DNA of 64,000 nt from Pseudevernia furfuracea (taxonomy: Eukaryota > Ascomycota > Lecanoromycetes > Lecanorales > Parmeliaceae): NCBI GenBank assembly GCA_022315425.1, contig JAIUPT010000039.1, positions 806,001 through 870,000 of the forward strand, read 5' to 3'. Both the position numbers and the translations under genes were made by a program. The notes beneath the pieces were generated by a model. It made no database searches. It was given only the letters and a program-made list of their open reading frames with translations, and was not told the DNA's origin. Numbering within the stretch: position 1 is the stretch's first letter; every line of letters begins with the position of its first letter. Shown one piece after another: positions 34,160 through 45,386 of the stretch.

Positions 34160-34455
34160 AAGAGTCCAACAGCTTCGAGATCCAGCTTCCGCTGTGGAGC
34201 AACCGGGTCGACGTGTACGCAGACATGGAAGAGTAGCGAGGCTACGCTGCGACCCTAAGACTGGACCGTCTCGGCTGGAAGAAAAACTGGCAACGACGTT
34301 TGGGCATGAACCACAAGGTGCTTCATGTCAAGGGGAAAAAGCCGGTGTGGCCTATGATCTATCTAAGAGCTGCTATACAACCACGCACGCTTCGCCCGAA
34401 TGGTATTGGTAGGGGTGGATCTATCAAAGATATTGGTTTCCGTGTTCTCGACTAG
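34160..34455 (+). pseudogene. broken paralogue of the small orphan gene at 54.5 kb
   Basis: After an acceptor-like CTCGACAG, the frame from 34160 aligns with exon 2 of the gene at 54506-54951. Shared pattern: F-x-(I/V)-x-LP-x-W-x-N-x-VD-x-Y, then AT-x-x-LDRLG, NWQRR, and VLHVKG-x-KP. A TAG at 34234-34236 interrupts it between DMEE and RGYAATLRLDRLG. I cannot find the counterpart of exon 1 upstream. The downstream 50 codons diverge. Confidence 0.72.
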
Positions 34456-35316
34456 TTTCGCTTTTGATATTTTTGTTTGTGGTTCTACAAGCAAAGTATG
34501 GGAGTCTTGGTGCTTGAATACTTCATAGCCTACACACCATATCTTTTTTTCACTGCTCGCGATGTAGCTTATAAGATGGGAGACTTTGCAAACACATACA
34601 AAAGACCTTGTAACCGCTTGGCGTGTATTCTAGCCTCCCTCCATCACACATTTCGGGCTCATGACGCTGAAAGAATTATGCGCCCCATAGAAATTCTTCC
34701 TCAAATTGTCGCGAATGTAATCATATAAGTCCCAAAAACATCGAGACGTTTAGCTTTGTTATCCGAATGAACAATGTTATCCATGTCAAATTTTGGGGAT
34801 CAAACCGGAAAAACATGTTCATTGTGAGTCAGCTTGCTTCAAGAGGAACGTTAGATCCTGGCCATAAACCCGATATTACTGTCTTTCACAAATGAAATTG
34901 CTTCAACAAGAGCGCTGAACTGCGGGAAAGCCCTCCCAGTTGTTCCTGCCCTTGTCAAACTTTGGGGATATTGACTGCCACCCAAGTGCCGAGTCTCTCG
35001 GGGGTTATACGTTATGGGTAAGAACATGCAGCAAAAGTTATGCATAGAGGGAATTTGCCATTTTTCAATCCCCAATAGGAGAAAGGACACTATCCTTTGC
35101 GCTCAGTTGTGTGTGCTCTTTGCCTGAACCCTTTTCGGCTAGCTTGAACGCTTAGTTTAAATGGCATTTATAAAACCATTCTAGCTCAAGTTCTACCTCA
35201 AGTTCCATATCCGTGACTCATTCCGCAAAACTCTTCTACGTGTCTCCAAATCTTCCCGAAGAACAAGGAAGTCTGCACTCCTGTCTTTCCTCTACGTCTT
35301 CATACCTGCTCGAAAG
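34456..35316. other. intergenic region
   Basis: AT-rich and without a supported frame. The last 150 bases should contain the promoter and leader of the DUF3669 gene. Confidence 0.5.
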
Positions 35317-36588
35317 ATGTCCGGCGCTGTTCAACGAGACTCCTCCCGCGCAAGCCATTCTACCACCATATCAGAGGGAATTACACGTGCACTTGAATCT
35401 ACGAGATTGACCGAGCCTACGACGGAGATCCTACAAGAGGAGTCTGAGGAGCTTCCCCATCAGCTATTGAAGAGGGCACTGTCGACTAGATATGTCATCT
35501 CAACTACTTCAAGTTTTGCCTCAGGGATGCAACGAGCTGCGGTAAAGTCTGAAATGGAGCGAGAGGATTTGAGAACCATCGGTCTTGGCTCTTGCGGCAC
35601 AGTTTTTGAGATACCAGGAACCAAATTGGCATTCAAGAAAGGCACGAGTGAGCCTGGGATCTGGCAAGATTTCTGTCTCACCAACAGAGTTCACAACGCA
35701 GTCAATTATATACGGACGATGATGCAAGAAGCCTTTCCGTATGCTACGATTCCGAAGACACCGCTCTGTCATGACTACCACCCTGCCGACGATGAAAAGT
35801 TTTGGTCTGAGAACATACAACGATTCCCTGCAGGTCACCGCACCAAGCAGCCGCTCTTCATGGTGGACAGGATCCTTCCATTACCTCAAAGAATTAGAGA
35901 GAGTTTGATTGAGCTGTATTTTGACGAGGATACAGAGGCTCAGCAGGACGCGAAAGATGACCCGGAGAACAAGGACTGCCTTGTGCGCGTCTATCTTGGG
36001 GAGCGAGAAACAATCAGACAACAATCCGATGGATATGACACGCTGCGCAATTTTCCACTGAGATTGAACATGCTGGAAGACCTTGAAGTCGAAGTGTCGG
36101 AGCTCGCAAGGGAAATGGCGATTGGTTTAGCCACAGTGCACTGGCAGGCGCAGGTTGATGGCATGGACATGGAATTTGTACTCGGGGGCTCTGCAACCTG
36201 GGGCGGGAAACAACTAACAGGGTAAGATGATAATTGTGCACAACCGCATCGGGTGGGAGCTATCAATACCAAACGCAGAGCATTGCACCTCTGGGTGTTT
36301 GATTTCGACAAGGCGACCAGCTTCGAGCTCACCAAGCACGATGTCGATACGAAGCTGGTCCCCGCTTTCCTCGGCAACGACCCTTACTATCCCAGGCCGC
36401 ATGTCGACGAAGATCTGTGGAACGAGTTTTGTGGCATATACTTGGAGGCTAGTGAGATAATTTTACGTTGTAAAGGGGTTGAGGAAGTGATCAGGGGGTT
36501 GCCTCAGCGGTTCCTCGATGAGGTGTTGAGGGTGTCGAAAGAGCATGAGGATTGGAATGAGGAGGACAATATCGTGTTCGCGGAATGA
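35317..36588 (+). CDS. DUF3669-family protein, kinase-like sequence pattern
   Basis: A two-exon gene: 35317-36221 and 36279-36588 (57-nt intron GTAAGA..CAG), 404 residues. It matches the fungal DUF3669 family: IGLGSCGTVFEIPGTKLAFKK near residues 88-108, a conserved TIPKTPLCHDY, LFMVDRILPLPQRIRESL, ENKDCLVRVYLGERE, LRNFPLRLNMLEDLEVEVSE, LATVHWQAQVDGMDMEFVLG, HLWVFDFDKATSFEL and FLGNDPYYPRPHVD. The splice restores ALHLWVFDFD in frame. The Gly-rich loop followed by an AxK-type lysine and the late DFD resemble a protein-kinase fold, but the usual HRD catalytic loop is not evident. The function of the family is unknown. Confidence 0.83.
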
Positions 36589-36713
36589 GCGGACCATGCG
36601 TGTTGTACTTAGGCAAACTTAAGTCACAGTCTCCAGACCGCTGTTTCAATGTGCTTATAGCCGGCCACGGTAATCTTCCGCTCTCAAAAAGCACATTGAC
36701 TGCTCTAAGCTCC

Positions 36714-36947
36714 TCAGACCTGTAAGGCTTTTGCCAATGGGACAGGCAGGGCAACTGCAACACCCAGTACAAACAGACCCGTTGCGCCTACCAATGCATA
36801 CAAATCCCAATTGCGTGCCTTCCATTCCGGCATTGCAAGAGCTTTGCCGGAGGCAATGGCAACATTAAGCGTGGACACGGGCAATCTCAGTCGAAGCACG
36901 GTCGAAGGGATCCAGTCCTCGCTCAAATTGTTCTTGTCATGTAGCAT
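36714..36947 (-). CDS. possible small one-TM protein
   Basis: A 77-codon frame with a hydrophilic N-terminal half and one hydrophobic segment near the end (LYALVGATGLFVLGVAVALPV). No recognised family. It may be a real short membrane protein, a fragment of a larger gene, or chance. Confidence 0.3.
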   Translation of the reverse strand: MLHDKNNLSEDWIPSTVLRLRLPVSTLNVAIASGKALAMPEWKARNWDLYALVGATGLFVLGVAVALPVPLAKALQV

Positions 36948-37587
36948 ACCAAGCGAATCACCACCAGGTCATCCGAATGAATGATAACAAAACCTTAGCA
37001 GCTTGGCTCGTGTATGGCCTCTTCGTTTTAATCACTAAGGAACAGGGTTTTAATAGTCACGAGGCTCAAACTGTTGTTATTGGTGCGGTAATAACCAAAG
37101 CTACCGAGGTCTATAGCTGAGTTCCACCAAGTGGGTCTATGGTGGATCTATGTTGGCCGAAGGTCATAGCCGAAGACCACTATTGGTCTATGACTTGTCG
37201 GCGAGGGATGTCGGAAATTGCACCGGTGGAACCACCTCGTATTACGCGTAAGCTGGCCTGTTTCTAAATGGCTCGAATGGTTCTGAGGGGCGAATTTCCG
37301 GGCATAAATAACTGGTCTATGGCCACCTCCATAGCTTTTTCTTTATGCTTCTCATGCTTCTCTGAGTTTTATATAGCCATTTAGAACTAAACCTATTTGG
37401 TCACCGGGTCATTGTTCTTCCGCCCCGCGCAACCATAGGTTATGAGCCCGGTCAGTCATTGACAAAGACATCCGTGAGCCTGCGATAAGGGCAGTCAAGA
37501 CGAAGAGTGAGCCTGCTACAAGGGCAGTCAACGATACGACCTCTTTACTGAGCTCGTCGATCACGGAAGTCCTACGAGTTATAGGCA

Positions 37588-37690
37588 AACGAAAGTCCCA
37601 CGTCGAGCTGAGCAACGGAAGTCCCACGTCGAGCTGAGCAACGGAAGTCTCACGTTGAGCTGGGCAACGAAAGCCCTGCGACGAGCAGGC
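37588..37690. repeat. 26-bp minisatellite, about 3.5 copies
   Basis: Unit beginning GAAAGTCCCACGTCGAGCTG and ending AGCAAC. Copies 1 and 2 are nearly identical and copies 3 and 4 diverge progressively. Confidence 0.85.
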
Positions 37691-37860
37691 ATGGACTATT
37701 ACCCTGGAGAGGTTTCAGGGGAGTGATCGTTAAGATCGAGGATCTTCAGCGGCATAAAGACCTACTGTCGAGGCATGTTGCTGTCGAGGCATGTTGCTGT
37801 CGCAGTAGGCACGGAGGTCCCGTGTGTATTTTCAGGTTTGCGAGGATCGGGATGATTGGT

Positions 37861-38004
37861 CAAGAGGAAAGAGACAACGAGACGACACCTCCGGCAATGC
37901 ATGGTTGATCAAGAGGAAAGAGACAGTGAAACGACACCTACGGTAACGCATGATTGACTAAGAGGAAAGAGACAACGAGACGACACCTACGGCAACGCAT
38001 ACGA
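37861..38004. repeat. 49-bp minisatellite, 3 copies
   Basis: Three units beginning CAAGAGGAAAGAGACAACGA (37861, 37910, 37959), differing by a few substitutions. Just upstream, near 37760-37798, the word TGTCGAGGCATGTTGC is also duplicated. Confidence 0.85.
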
Positions 38005-38038
38005 TGGCTCGAAACAGGTACAACGGGCAGACAATGAA

Positions 38039-38180
38039 CTCCAGGCCAGAGGGCCAGAGGGAGTTGAACAATAGACTCCAGGCCAGAGGGCCAGAGGGAG
38101 TTGAACAATGGACTCCAGGCCAGAGGGCCAGAGGGAGTCAGACAATGAGCTCCAGGCCACGTGGCCAGAGGGAGCAACAA
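38039..38180. repeat. 37-bp minisatellite, 4 copies
   Basis: Four units beginning CTCCAGGCCAGAGGGCCAGA. The fourth copy carries CACGTGG in place of AGAGGG. Unit length is not a multiple of three, so this array is unlikely to have evolved as coding sequence. Confidence 0.88.
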
Positions 38181-38544
38181 TCAAGTACTCTTTCCCCCAC
38201 CTACGAGCGAGCGATTGAGAGGTGGAAGGTTTTAAGGAGGCTACGAGTCAAGAACGAGAGGGAGCTGTATCAAGAGGCTATTCGGGCTACAAGGCGACAA
38301 TGAGGGTATACTGGCCGTCGATAGGCCTAAGTATTGACTTGTAGATAGTCAGAGATTTCATGTAGCAGCAAACTATCCGTCACAAATAATTGCAACAAAA
38401 ACCTCAGTCTGACCTAACAGGCATTCGGACTAGTGTAGTGTACCTTGATCTCAAACAGGCTAGCGCATTTTCAATCGGAAATATCCGTCTAAAGCCTTGA
38501 AGTGACGATATTCCTTTGGATCTTTGGACTTCTATAGCCATGCA

Positions 38545-39662
38545 ATGTCATACAATAACACGAATACAGACATCTTAATTGTAAGCTCCATCGCCCAAAG
38601 ATCTGCAATGGTCTTGCTCATTCCCTTTAAAGGCTGGCGCGTTTGCAGCATTCGCAGTCGACCTTTTGGTGTACCCGCTTGATACCATCAAGACTCGAAT
38701 ACAATCACCGGACTACAAGCGACTATATACCAAAGCCTCGAATAAAACTATCAATTCCTCACTCTTCCGTGGTTTATACCAAGGCGTAGGCAGCGTTATC
38801 TTGGCCACGATTCCATCATGTCAGTCCGCCCGTCCAGCCAATTGCCAGACACTCATCCTCCCAAGCAGGAGCGTTTTTCACCACCTATGAAGGCACAAAG
38901 TCCATACTCGGCCACACTTCCCTCCCAGCCCCCATAACTCACTCGGTCGCTTCCTCAGCGGGAGAGCTGGTATCGTGCTTCATCCTCACGCCCGCCGAAG
39001 TCCTCAAGCAAAATGCTCAGATGGTCACCCATCCCCAGCGCTCGCCATCATCCAACAAAATCTTCGACGGCAACGCCACTGTACGCGCCTTGAGAAAATT
39101 CAATAGTCCGACACAGCTATGGAGAGGCTACACAGCGCTCGCAGGCCGCAATCTACCTTTCACAGCCATGCAATTTCCCATGTTCGAACATCTTCGCACA
39201 TCTATACATGCCTACCGAAAGGGGAGAGGCATAGCAACGGGCTCGATGTGGGAGACGGCCCTCGTGACCGCTATTTCGGCTGGGTCAGCAGGCTCGGTAG
39301 CTGCAGTAATTACGACGCCGATCGATGTTGTCAAGACGAGGATAATGCTCAGCGCTGCTGACAGCGACCAGCTAAGAGGCGAAGCGCAGCAAAAAGCTGT
39401 CAAGGAGATTGAAGCTCAAGGAAGAGATGCGAAGGCGGAAATTGAAAAGGCACAGCAGGCTGCAAGAGGCGGGAGAGCGGGTGGACTAGCGGTGGGAAGG
39501 GAGATACTGAGGACGGAAGGCGTGAAGGGACTCTTTAGAGGAGGTGCTTTGAGAGGTCTTTGGACAGCATTGGGATCTGGACTCTACTTGGGTGTATATG
39601 AGAGTGGCAGAAGGTATCTGGAGGGACGAAGAGTGGGAGCTGATGAAGGTTCTACGCCTTGA
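38545..39662 (+). CDS. mitochondrial carrier, probable S-adenosylmethionine transporter
   Basis: Inner-membrane solute carrier. Three exons: 38545-38580 (36 nt), 38633-38819 and 38866-39662, 339 residues. The first intron (GTAAGC..AAG) joins MSYNNTNTDILI to AGAFAAFAVDLLVYPLDTIK. The three carrier signatures are VYPLDTIKTRIQ, LTPAEVLKQNAQM and TTPIDVVKTRIM. LFRGLYQGVGSVILATIPS followed by GAFFTTYEG is the pattern of the Pet8/SLC25A26 SAM carriers. Residues about 245-285 form a charged insert (EIEAQGRDAKAEIEKAQQAA) between the third signature and the last helices, longer than in yeast Pet8. The second intron uses acceptor CCCAAG; the next AG three bases on would create a stop. Confidence 0.85.
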
Positions 39663-41367
39663 GTGAGCATACTGATGTATCAACACTTTCTACACCTTAG
39701 CACCACCACGAACACTCAAACGTGCGATCTGAAAACCATTGAATTGACCTCATTTAGGGCAAGTAGCGCACCGCTATGCAAATCACCTTTAAAGGAAATG
39801 TAGCAACAGGGGGAATACGCTCGGCTTGGCAAGAGAATGCGCACAGGCCAAGCACAGCGGGCCCGGGGGAGTTGTTGAAGTCCGTCTTACGACATACAGT
39901 TCAGGCACATTGCCAGAGAAAACTGGCAATCGTCACGAAATTCTCCTGAATAACCGGCATCTTTTCTAACATACTCTAACAGGAAGAGCTGTTTTGTTCG
40001 GATTCAACACCCACAAAAGTGTGCGCAGAAGAAAGTGAGCTTACTCCTGGTGGGATTTGTAGAATTCAAAGTTCTCTCACTCTTGGTGCATTTTCTTCCC
40101 CATAATGTATATCAACCCATCCTCACTCGGCCCTTAAGATTTTGAATTCGGCTCTATTCTCTCCGGCCAACAGACCACCGTCTTGCTCAACTCGACAGGG
40201 TCTACAGTATATCGGATTTCTAATCCGCTCAGGCAAAGATCACACGCCTCGTTTACGGCGATGCTTCTTAATCTTCAAATGAGGACCGTCACCTTTATTG
40301 CTGCGGCTATTGTTGTGAACTCCCCTTGGGCATTTCGAAGGCATCCAGTATCTGTCATGGATCGTGCTGAGGAACACAGGGCGGGGATAAAGGCGCGGGC
40401 GTGGAGGATATGATGGGCGATCGACTTGTGAAGGTGGAAAAGGAAAGGTTGAGACTTCGGTGCCTTTATTAGATCAGAAGAGGCGCATGTGGTGGTGGAA
40501 GCGAAGTTCAACACCACGAGGATGAGTTGGACTGCAGAGCAAGAAAATTCTCATCATATGGATGGAAGATATTATGAGGTTTAACCACCTTCACATCTAG
40601 CACGTCCCTCGGTCTGCCCAAATTTCCTCAAACTCGTCTGTTCCACGGCTATTGCCGACGCTAACTCTTGCGCAAGCCCACGAAGCCACGAGGCCATATC
40701 ATAGGGGTTCCCCCTTGCCGCCAAGGCTGTCACTTTCCCGCCAGAAACCGGGATCAAATCCTACGTTCTGAACGGCCGCAGGAAGAGAACGACAAGATAT
40801 ACACACTCACCAGTTAACGGATTCGACAGTGGCGAGTGAACACTGAAACGCAAAATTCAGCGCGAGAGGATTTCCGTCAAGCGCCTGGAACTGTGGCTGG
40901 CTGCCAAGTTTTTGCTACGGCACCCTGCCAAGCTGAAGTGACGTACACTTCCCAGCCTTCATCTTCACACCGTCAACGAAGCGCCAGAAGTTGGCCGTCC
41001 CGGGCAGTGCGTTGTACATTTGTTTGCCTTCCCGCGCCTACATGCATGCAGGCTGTTCCTATCTTCGAATCAGCAACCAGAAAACCACTCAACCCGCCAC
41101 TGTGCCGACGATCATTTTATCTTTCCGATCTCAAGCTACAGTGCATCTCAAAGACCCACTCATTCTTCTCACTCTTCGATAAATTCCTCACATCCTCTCC
41201 TCAATCCTTCATACTCCCTCCATTCGTCAACTCGACATTCAACGCACTTTCGAACCTCTTGACAAGGTTCAGGCTACGGAACCATCAGGCGAAATTCAAT
41301 TCGGATCACGAAGACTATTTAGAACCTCACACCCACAAATTTCTAGGAAATCACCAAGCTCACCAAC
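39663..41367. other. intergenic region
   Basis: No gene supported. Frames at 40183-40413 and 40836-41387 are open but lack protein character; the second overlaps the probable long leader of the DUF3824 gene starting at 41368, which is C/T/A-rich as fungal leaders are. Confidence 0.5.
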
Positions 41368-43372
41368 ATGTCTTCATATTACGATGATAGAGATGACAGA
41401 AGGGATGACCGCCGTCGTGATAGGGACAGAGGAGGTGGAAGGGATCGGCGCGATCGCGATCGCGATCAGGGAGCTGTCTATGAAGAGGAAGAAATCATCG
41501 AAGCTCGCAGAAGACCGGCAAGGAGTGATCGAAGTGACGACAGAGGTGACCCTAGAGGTGCTCCTAGAGGTGGTGAACTAGTCCGTCGACGCCGTGATGA
41601 CTCTTCATCGGCCGAAGAAGTTGAACGAGATTTTCCACCCGGAGGTGGAGCGCATGTTCGACGACGCAAAGAAAAGGATCGTGGCCCACCGCGACGTGCT
41701 AAGTCACACGGTGGAGGTAGATATGATGATGATTCTTATGATGATCGTCCTCGAAAGAAGGATAAGAGACGTTGGTCATTCTTCCAAAACGCGGTTGGCA
41801 CTCTATTGACATGCAATAGGAGATCGCCGTAGAGACTACTCATCGTCCAGTTTCTCTAGCTCGCCTGAACCCCGACGGAAACCAGAACGCCGAAAGTCAT
41901 TGGGAGAACAAGCACTCGCAGCCCTCGGTATAGGTGCTGCTGCAGGCGCAGCATCAGAAAAACACGGCCGAGATCGGGACCGAGACAGGGATCGAAGTCG
42001 AGGAGGTGGCCGTCGACGCCGTGATGATTCCTACAGCTCAGACTCTCGCTCGCGTTCTCGCGGTGGTCGTAGTCGTGGAGGCGGAGGCGGAGATCAGAAG
42101 GAACAGTTGATTAAAGCCGCAAGAGCTGCACTGACCGCCGGTGCTGTAGAGGCTTTCCGCAGTCGCAAAGAACCAGGAGGCTGGGCAGGGCCAAAAGGGA
42201 GACGTGTATTGACTGCTGCTGTTGGTGCAGGAGGTATCGATGGACTTCTCAACAGCGGTAAGAAGGACGGACAAGGGGGTGGCGCTCTGGACGGTCTGCA
42301 GGCTGTTATAGGCGGTTTGGCTGGTAATAGGCTTATCAACGGTTCCCGTGACAAGGATGGATCCCGATCCCGTTCGCGATCGCGCGGTGGGCGAGGTGAT
42401 GACAGGGGAGGAGGCGGCGGCGGCGGTCTTGCTGCGCTCGGGGCCGGTGGATTAGCTGCCGCAGCTGGAAAGATGTTCATGGACCGAAACAAATCGACTG
42501 ACAGAGGAGGAGGAGGTCGTCGATACAGCTCTGATGATGATCGTCGTGGAGGCAGAGGAAAGCGAAGCAAAAGTGTGAGCGACTACGCGAGGCAAGGTAT
42601 GGCAGCAATCGGGATAGGTGACAAAGGAGGAGATAGCCGTGGCTCTCGTCGTGGCTATGATGATGATTCCCCACCTCGCGGTTACCAATCACGACCTCGT
42701 GGTGGCGGCGGCGAAGGCGGTGACGGTATCAGGTCATCTCCAGGCAGCCAAAGCAGCTCCGATGACGATGAGTCTTCTTCAGAAGAAGAGAAAGAGCGAA
42801 AGAAAATGGGCCACAAACAACTCATTACCGCTGGTCTAGCTTCTGTTGCTACCATCCATGCTGCCCAGAGCGTATACAAGAGCATCGAAGGTCGCCAGGA
42901 GCGTCGAAAGGAAGTTGCCAAAGGAGAGATGTCACCTCAAGAGGCTCGCAAGAAAAAGAACAAAGCGAGACTGCAGGATGCTGCAGCCATTGGCATTGCA
43001 GCACTCGGGATCAAGGGGGCCTATAGTGAGTGGAAGGAAATGAAAGAGCAGAGAGATGAAGCACATGAGTTCGATAGGAAGAGGGTAGAGCGACATGCAA
43101 GGAGGGAACAAAGGGCGTTGGATGAAAAGAGGTACGGGGTGGCACATATACACGGCCAACAAGATCAATACAGTTCGTCGACGCCGAACCTACAATCGCA
43201 GGCTACTCCCGCCTATCCGCAGAGCCCATATTCGCCTGCGCCTGCGTCCGACTATGCAGCTGGAGCTGGGTATTACGCAGAGCCTAATGGACCGCATTAC
43301 TCAGACGGGAATCCGTATGCGAGTGGGGGGCTACCTCCGCCACCTATAGGGCCGCACCAGGGAGGCCATTAG
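41368..43372 (+). CDS. DUF3824 low-complexity Arg/Asp/Gly-rich protein
   Basis: Two exons, 41368-41770 and 41820-43372 (49-nt intron GTTGGT..TAG), 651 residues. The N-terminus is a dense charged repeat (DRDRGGGRDRRDRDRDQG), followed by RS/RG-rich stretches. Hydrophobic Gly/Ala helices recur: LGEQALAALGIGAAAGAA, LIKAARAALTAGAVEAF, LAALGAGGLAAAAGKMF, MAAIGIG, LITAGLASVATIHAA and DAAAIGIAALGIKGAYSEW. The C-terminal 70 residues are Pro/Tyr/Ser-rich. This is the organisation of the fungal DUF3824 family, whose function is unknown. The short alternating charged and Gly/Ala segments suggest a largely disordered protein with helical stickers. The weak GTTGGT donor is the least certain point, but the join restores frame and composition. 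Confidence 0.8.
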
Positions 43373-43855
43373 GTTATCGGGGAGTTGGCATGGAATTAGA
43401 TATGATGAGGATTGATCTATGGCTTATGGATCATGGCACGACGCATTTGGCATGATATGGATGGGTGGTAATAATGTCTCTCGATCGGTGAGCACGGAAG
43501 GTCGAGCATTCGTTACTTTTTTTAGACAATGTGCTATCTTCTTCGATCGTCATCTCAGAGCACAGCTGGCAGCCTATGACTTTATGAATTAAAATGGATA
43601 CCTTAGTGAGCGCATCCAATCTGAATTCAATGAAGCCCTGTATACCTTCCCCCACGGTTCGGAGAACTGTCCCCTAAATCTCTACATATCGCCAATGATC
43701 TGCCCGAGGAACACCCGCTATAGTGTTAGAGTAGTCCCCGCCAAGAACATGCATGCATGTTACTTGATCAAGCTGAACGTTTTTTCTTTTTCAGTGTACT
43801 CGAGTGCTCAATGATCCCAATCCTCGGCTACTGATTTCTTTGCAAGTACTTCAAC
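43373..43855. other. intergenic region
   Basis: Three-prime region of the DUF3824 gene and promoter of the transporter gene. A T run (43791 region) and pyrimidine-rich stretch precede the start at 43856. No gene seen. Confidence 0.5.
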
Positions 43856-45386
43856 ATGGCAAACGAAATCCTAACTTCTTTTCTGGGTGCCCTCCAAGCC
43901 TCTCTAAGTGTACTTCTAGTCATCTTCTACGGAGTTCTCGCAGCCCAATTCGACATCCTCAAAGGAGACAGCACCAAGCAAATTAGCACTCTATGCGTGC
44001 GATTGTTCCTGCCCGCCCTCCTCATTACCCAAGTCGGAAGCCAATTGCATGCCGACACAGGCATTCGTTATGTACCAATCCTGAGTAAAGCAGAAGCCTA
44101 CACCCTCGTTGTTGAGCATTGGATATGCTGATTCAAGGTGTACAGTTTGGGGACTCTTCTACGCCCTCAGCTCCATGCTTTTCGGCTGGGTTGTGACTCG
44201 TTTTTTCAAGATGCCCTCCTGGGTCACTCCAGCCATCTCCTTCAACAATACAACCGCCCTGCCCCTCCTCCTCATCGAGTCTCTGGCCTCAACTGGCATC
44301 CTCGACCAACTCCTGGCGTCAGACACTGACACTGTTGATGCTGCGTTGATGCGTGCTCAATCTTACTTCCTTGTAAACGCCATGATTGGAGACACATTGA
44401 CCTTTGCATTGGGACCAAAATTGTTGGATGGAGAACACGCCCCAGAAAAGAAAAAAGACGATGGTGATGAGGACCAACGAAAACCAGATGATGATGATTA
44501 TGATAATGGTCCGCCTGAGGGTCCACTCTTTCCTCTCGAGCCGGAGCAGAGCAATGGCCATGGCACCTTCGCGGCACGCCCTGGTAGCCAAAACAGCCGC
44601 CAAGAAAACAACGAAGGACCCCACGAGCAAACTTCTCTCCTACCCAGCTTCGTCCAAAGTGGTGAGCTCGCAGCCGAGCGCTACGGCTACGACAAAGGCG
44701 AGAAAGCATGGGAAAGATTTCCACCGTTCATACGATCATTCCTCCACTTCTCTTACGCCTTCTTACATGCACCTTTGATTGGCGCCGTTACCGGCGCAAT
44801 TCTGGGACTTGTTCCTCCATTTCACAAGGCTTTCTTCGGTGATCCAGAAAATGGAGGGATCTTTACAGCATGGCTGACTGATAGTGTCAAGAACATCGGC
44901 GGCCTCTTTGCTTCGCTACAGGTTGTTGTCGTGGGCGCGAAATTGAGTAGTAGTTTGAGAAAAATGAAGAGAGGGGAGGATAGCGGGACTGTACCTTGGA
45001 TTCCGGTGGCTTTTGTGACGATTATGCGCTTTATCGTTTGGCCAGCCATTTCCATCGCCTTCATCTATCTCATCGCCTCCCACACCAACATCCTGGATGA
45101 CGATCCTATGTTATTGTTTGCGATGATGCTTATGCCTACTGGACCGCCGGCGATGAAACTGACTGCTCTTGCCGATGTGTCTGGTAGTAGTGAGGAGGAG
45201 AAGATGAGTATTGCCAAGTTCTTGAGTGTAAGTTATCTGCCTCGACATTTCTTCTGAGGAGCGCATAATGGAAACGATGACTGACCGAAATGGCGAAACC
45301 AGATCATGTATGCCATTAGCCCGTTAATATGCTTCACCGTCGTTGGTGCATTAAAAGCTTGCAAGGCAGTGATGGCTAGCGCATAG
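43856..45386 (+). CDS. auxin efflux carrier family (Mem_trans) transporter
   Basis: A multi-pass transporter of the PIN/PILS-like family, usually in the endoplasmic reticulum membrane of fungi; substrate unknown. Exons: 43856-44084, 44146-45227 and 45303-45386, 464 residues. The N-terminal helices include LQASLSVLLVIFYGVLAAQF and LCVRLFLPALLITQVGSQL. The joins give YVPILIWGLFYALSSMLFGW and, at the end, AKFLSIMYAISPLICFTVVG. The conserved SFNNTTALPLLLIESLASTG lies in the N-terminal half. A central hydrophilic loop of about 110 residues is acidic (KKKDDGDEDQRKPDDDDYDN). The C-terminal half holds GGLFASLQVVVVGAKL and LMPTGPPAMKLTALAD. Family length and topology are normal. Confidence 0.87.

Larger units (their letters stand above)
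36948..38544. other. minisatellite-rich intergenic region
   Basis: The first half repeats short GTCTATG/GGTCATAG words (37100-37330). From 37475 to 38180 several unrelated tandem repeats follow each other. A 99-codon frame at 38004-38303 runs through the last repeat and is not a convincing gene, although its tail (YERAIERWKVLRRLRVKNER) is strongly basic and helical. Confidence 0.6.

Noticed and set aside
37588..38180. CRISPR-like array
   Set aside because: These are head-to-tail minisatellites without unique spacers, in a eukaryotic genome.
38004..38303. 99-codon frame as a gene
   Set aside because: Most of it is translated minisatellite with a 37-bp unit that shifts frame each copy; only the basic tail looks protein-like.
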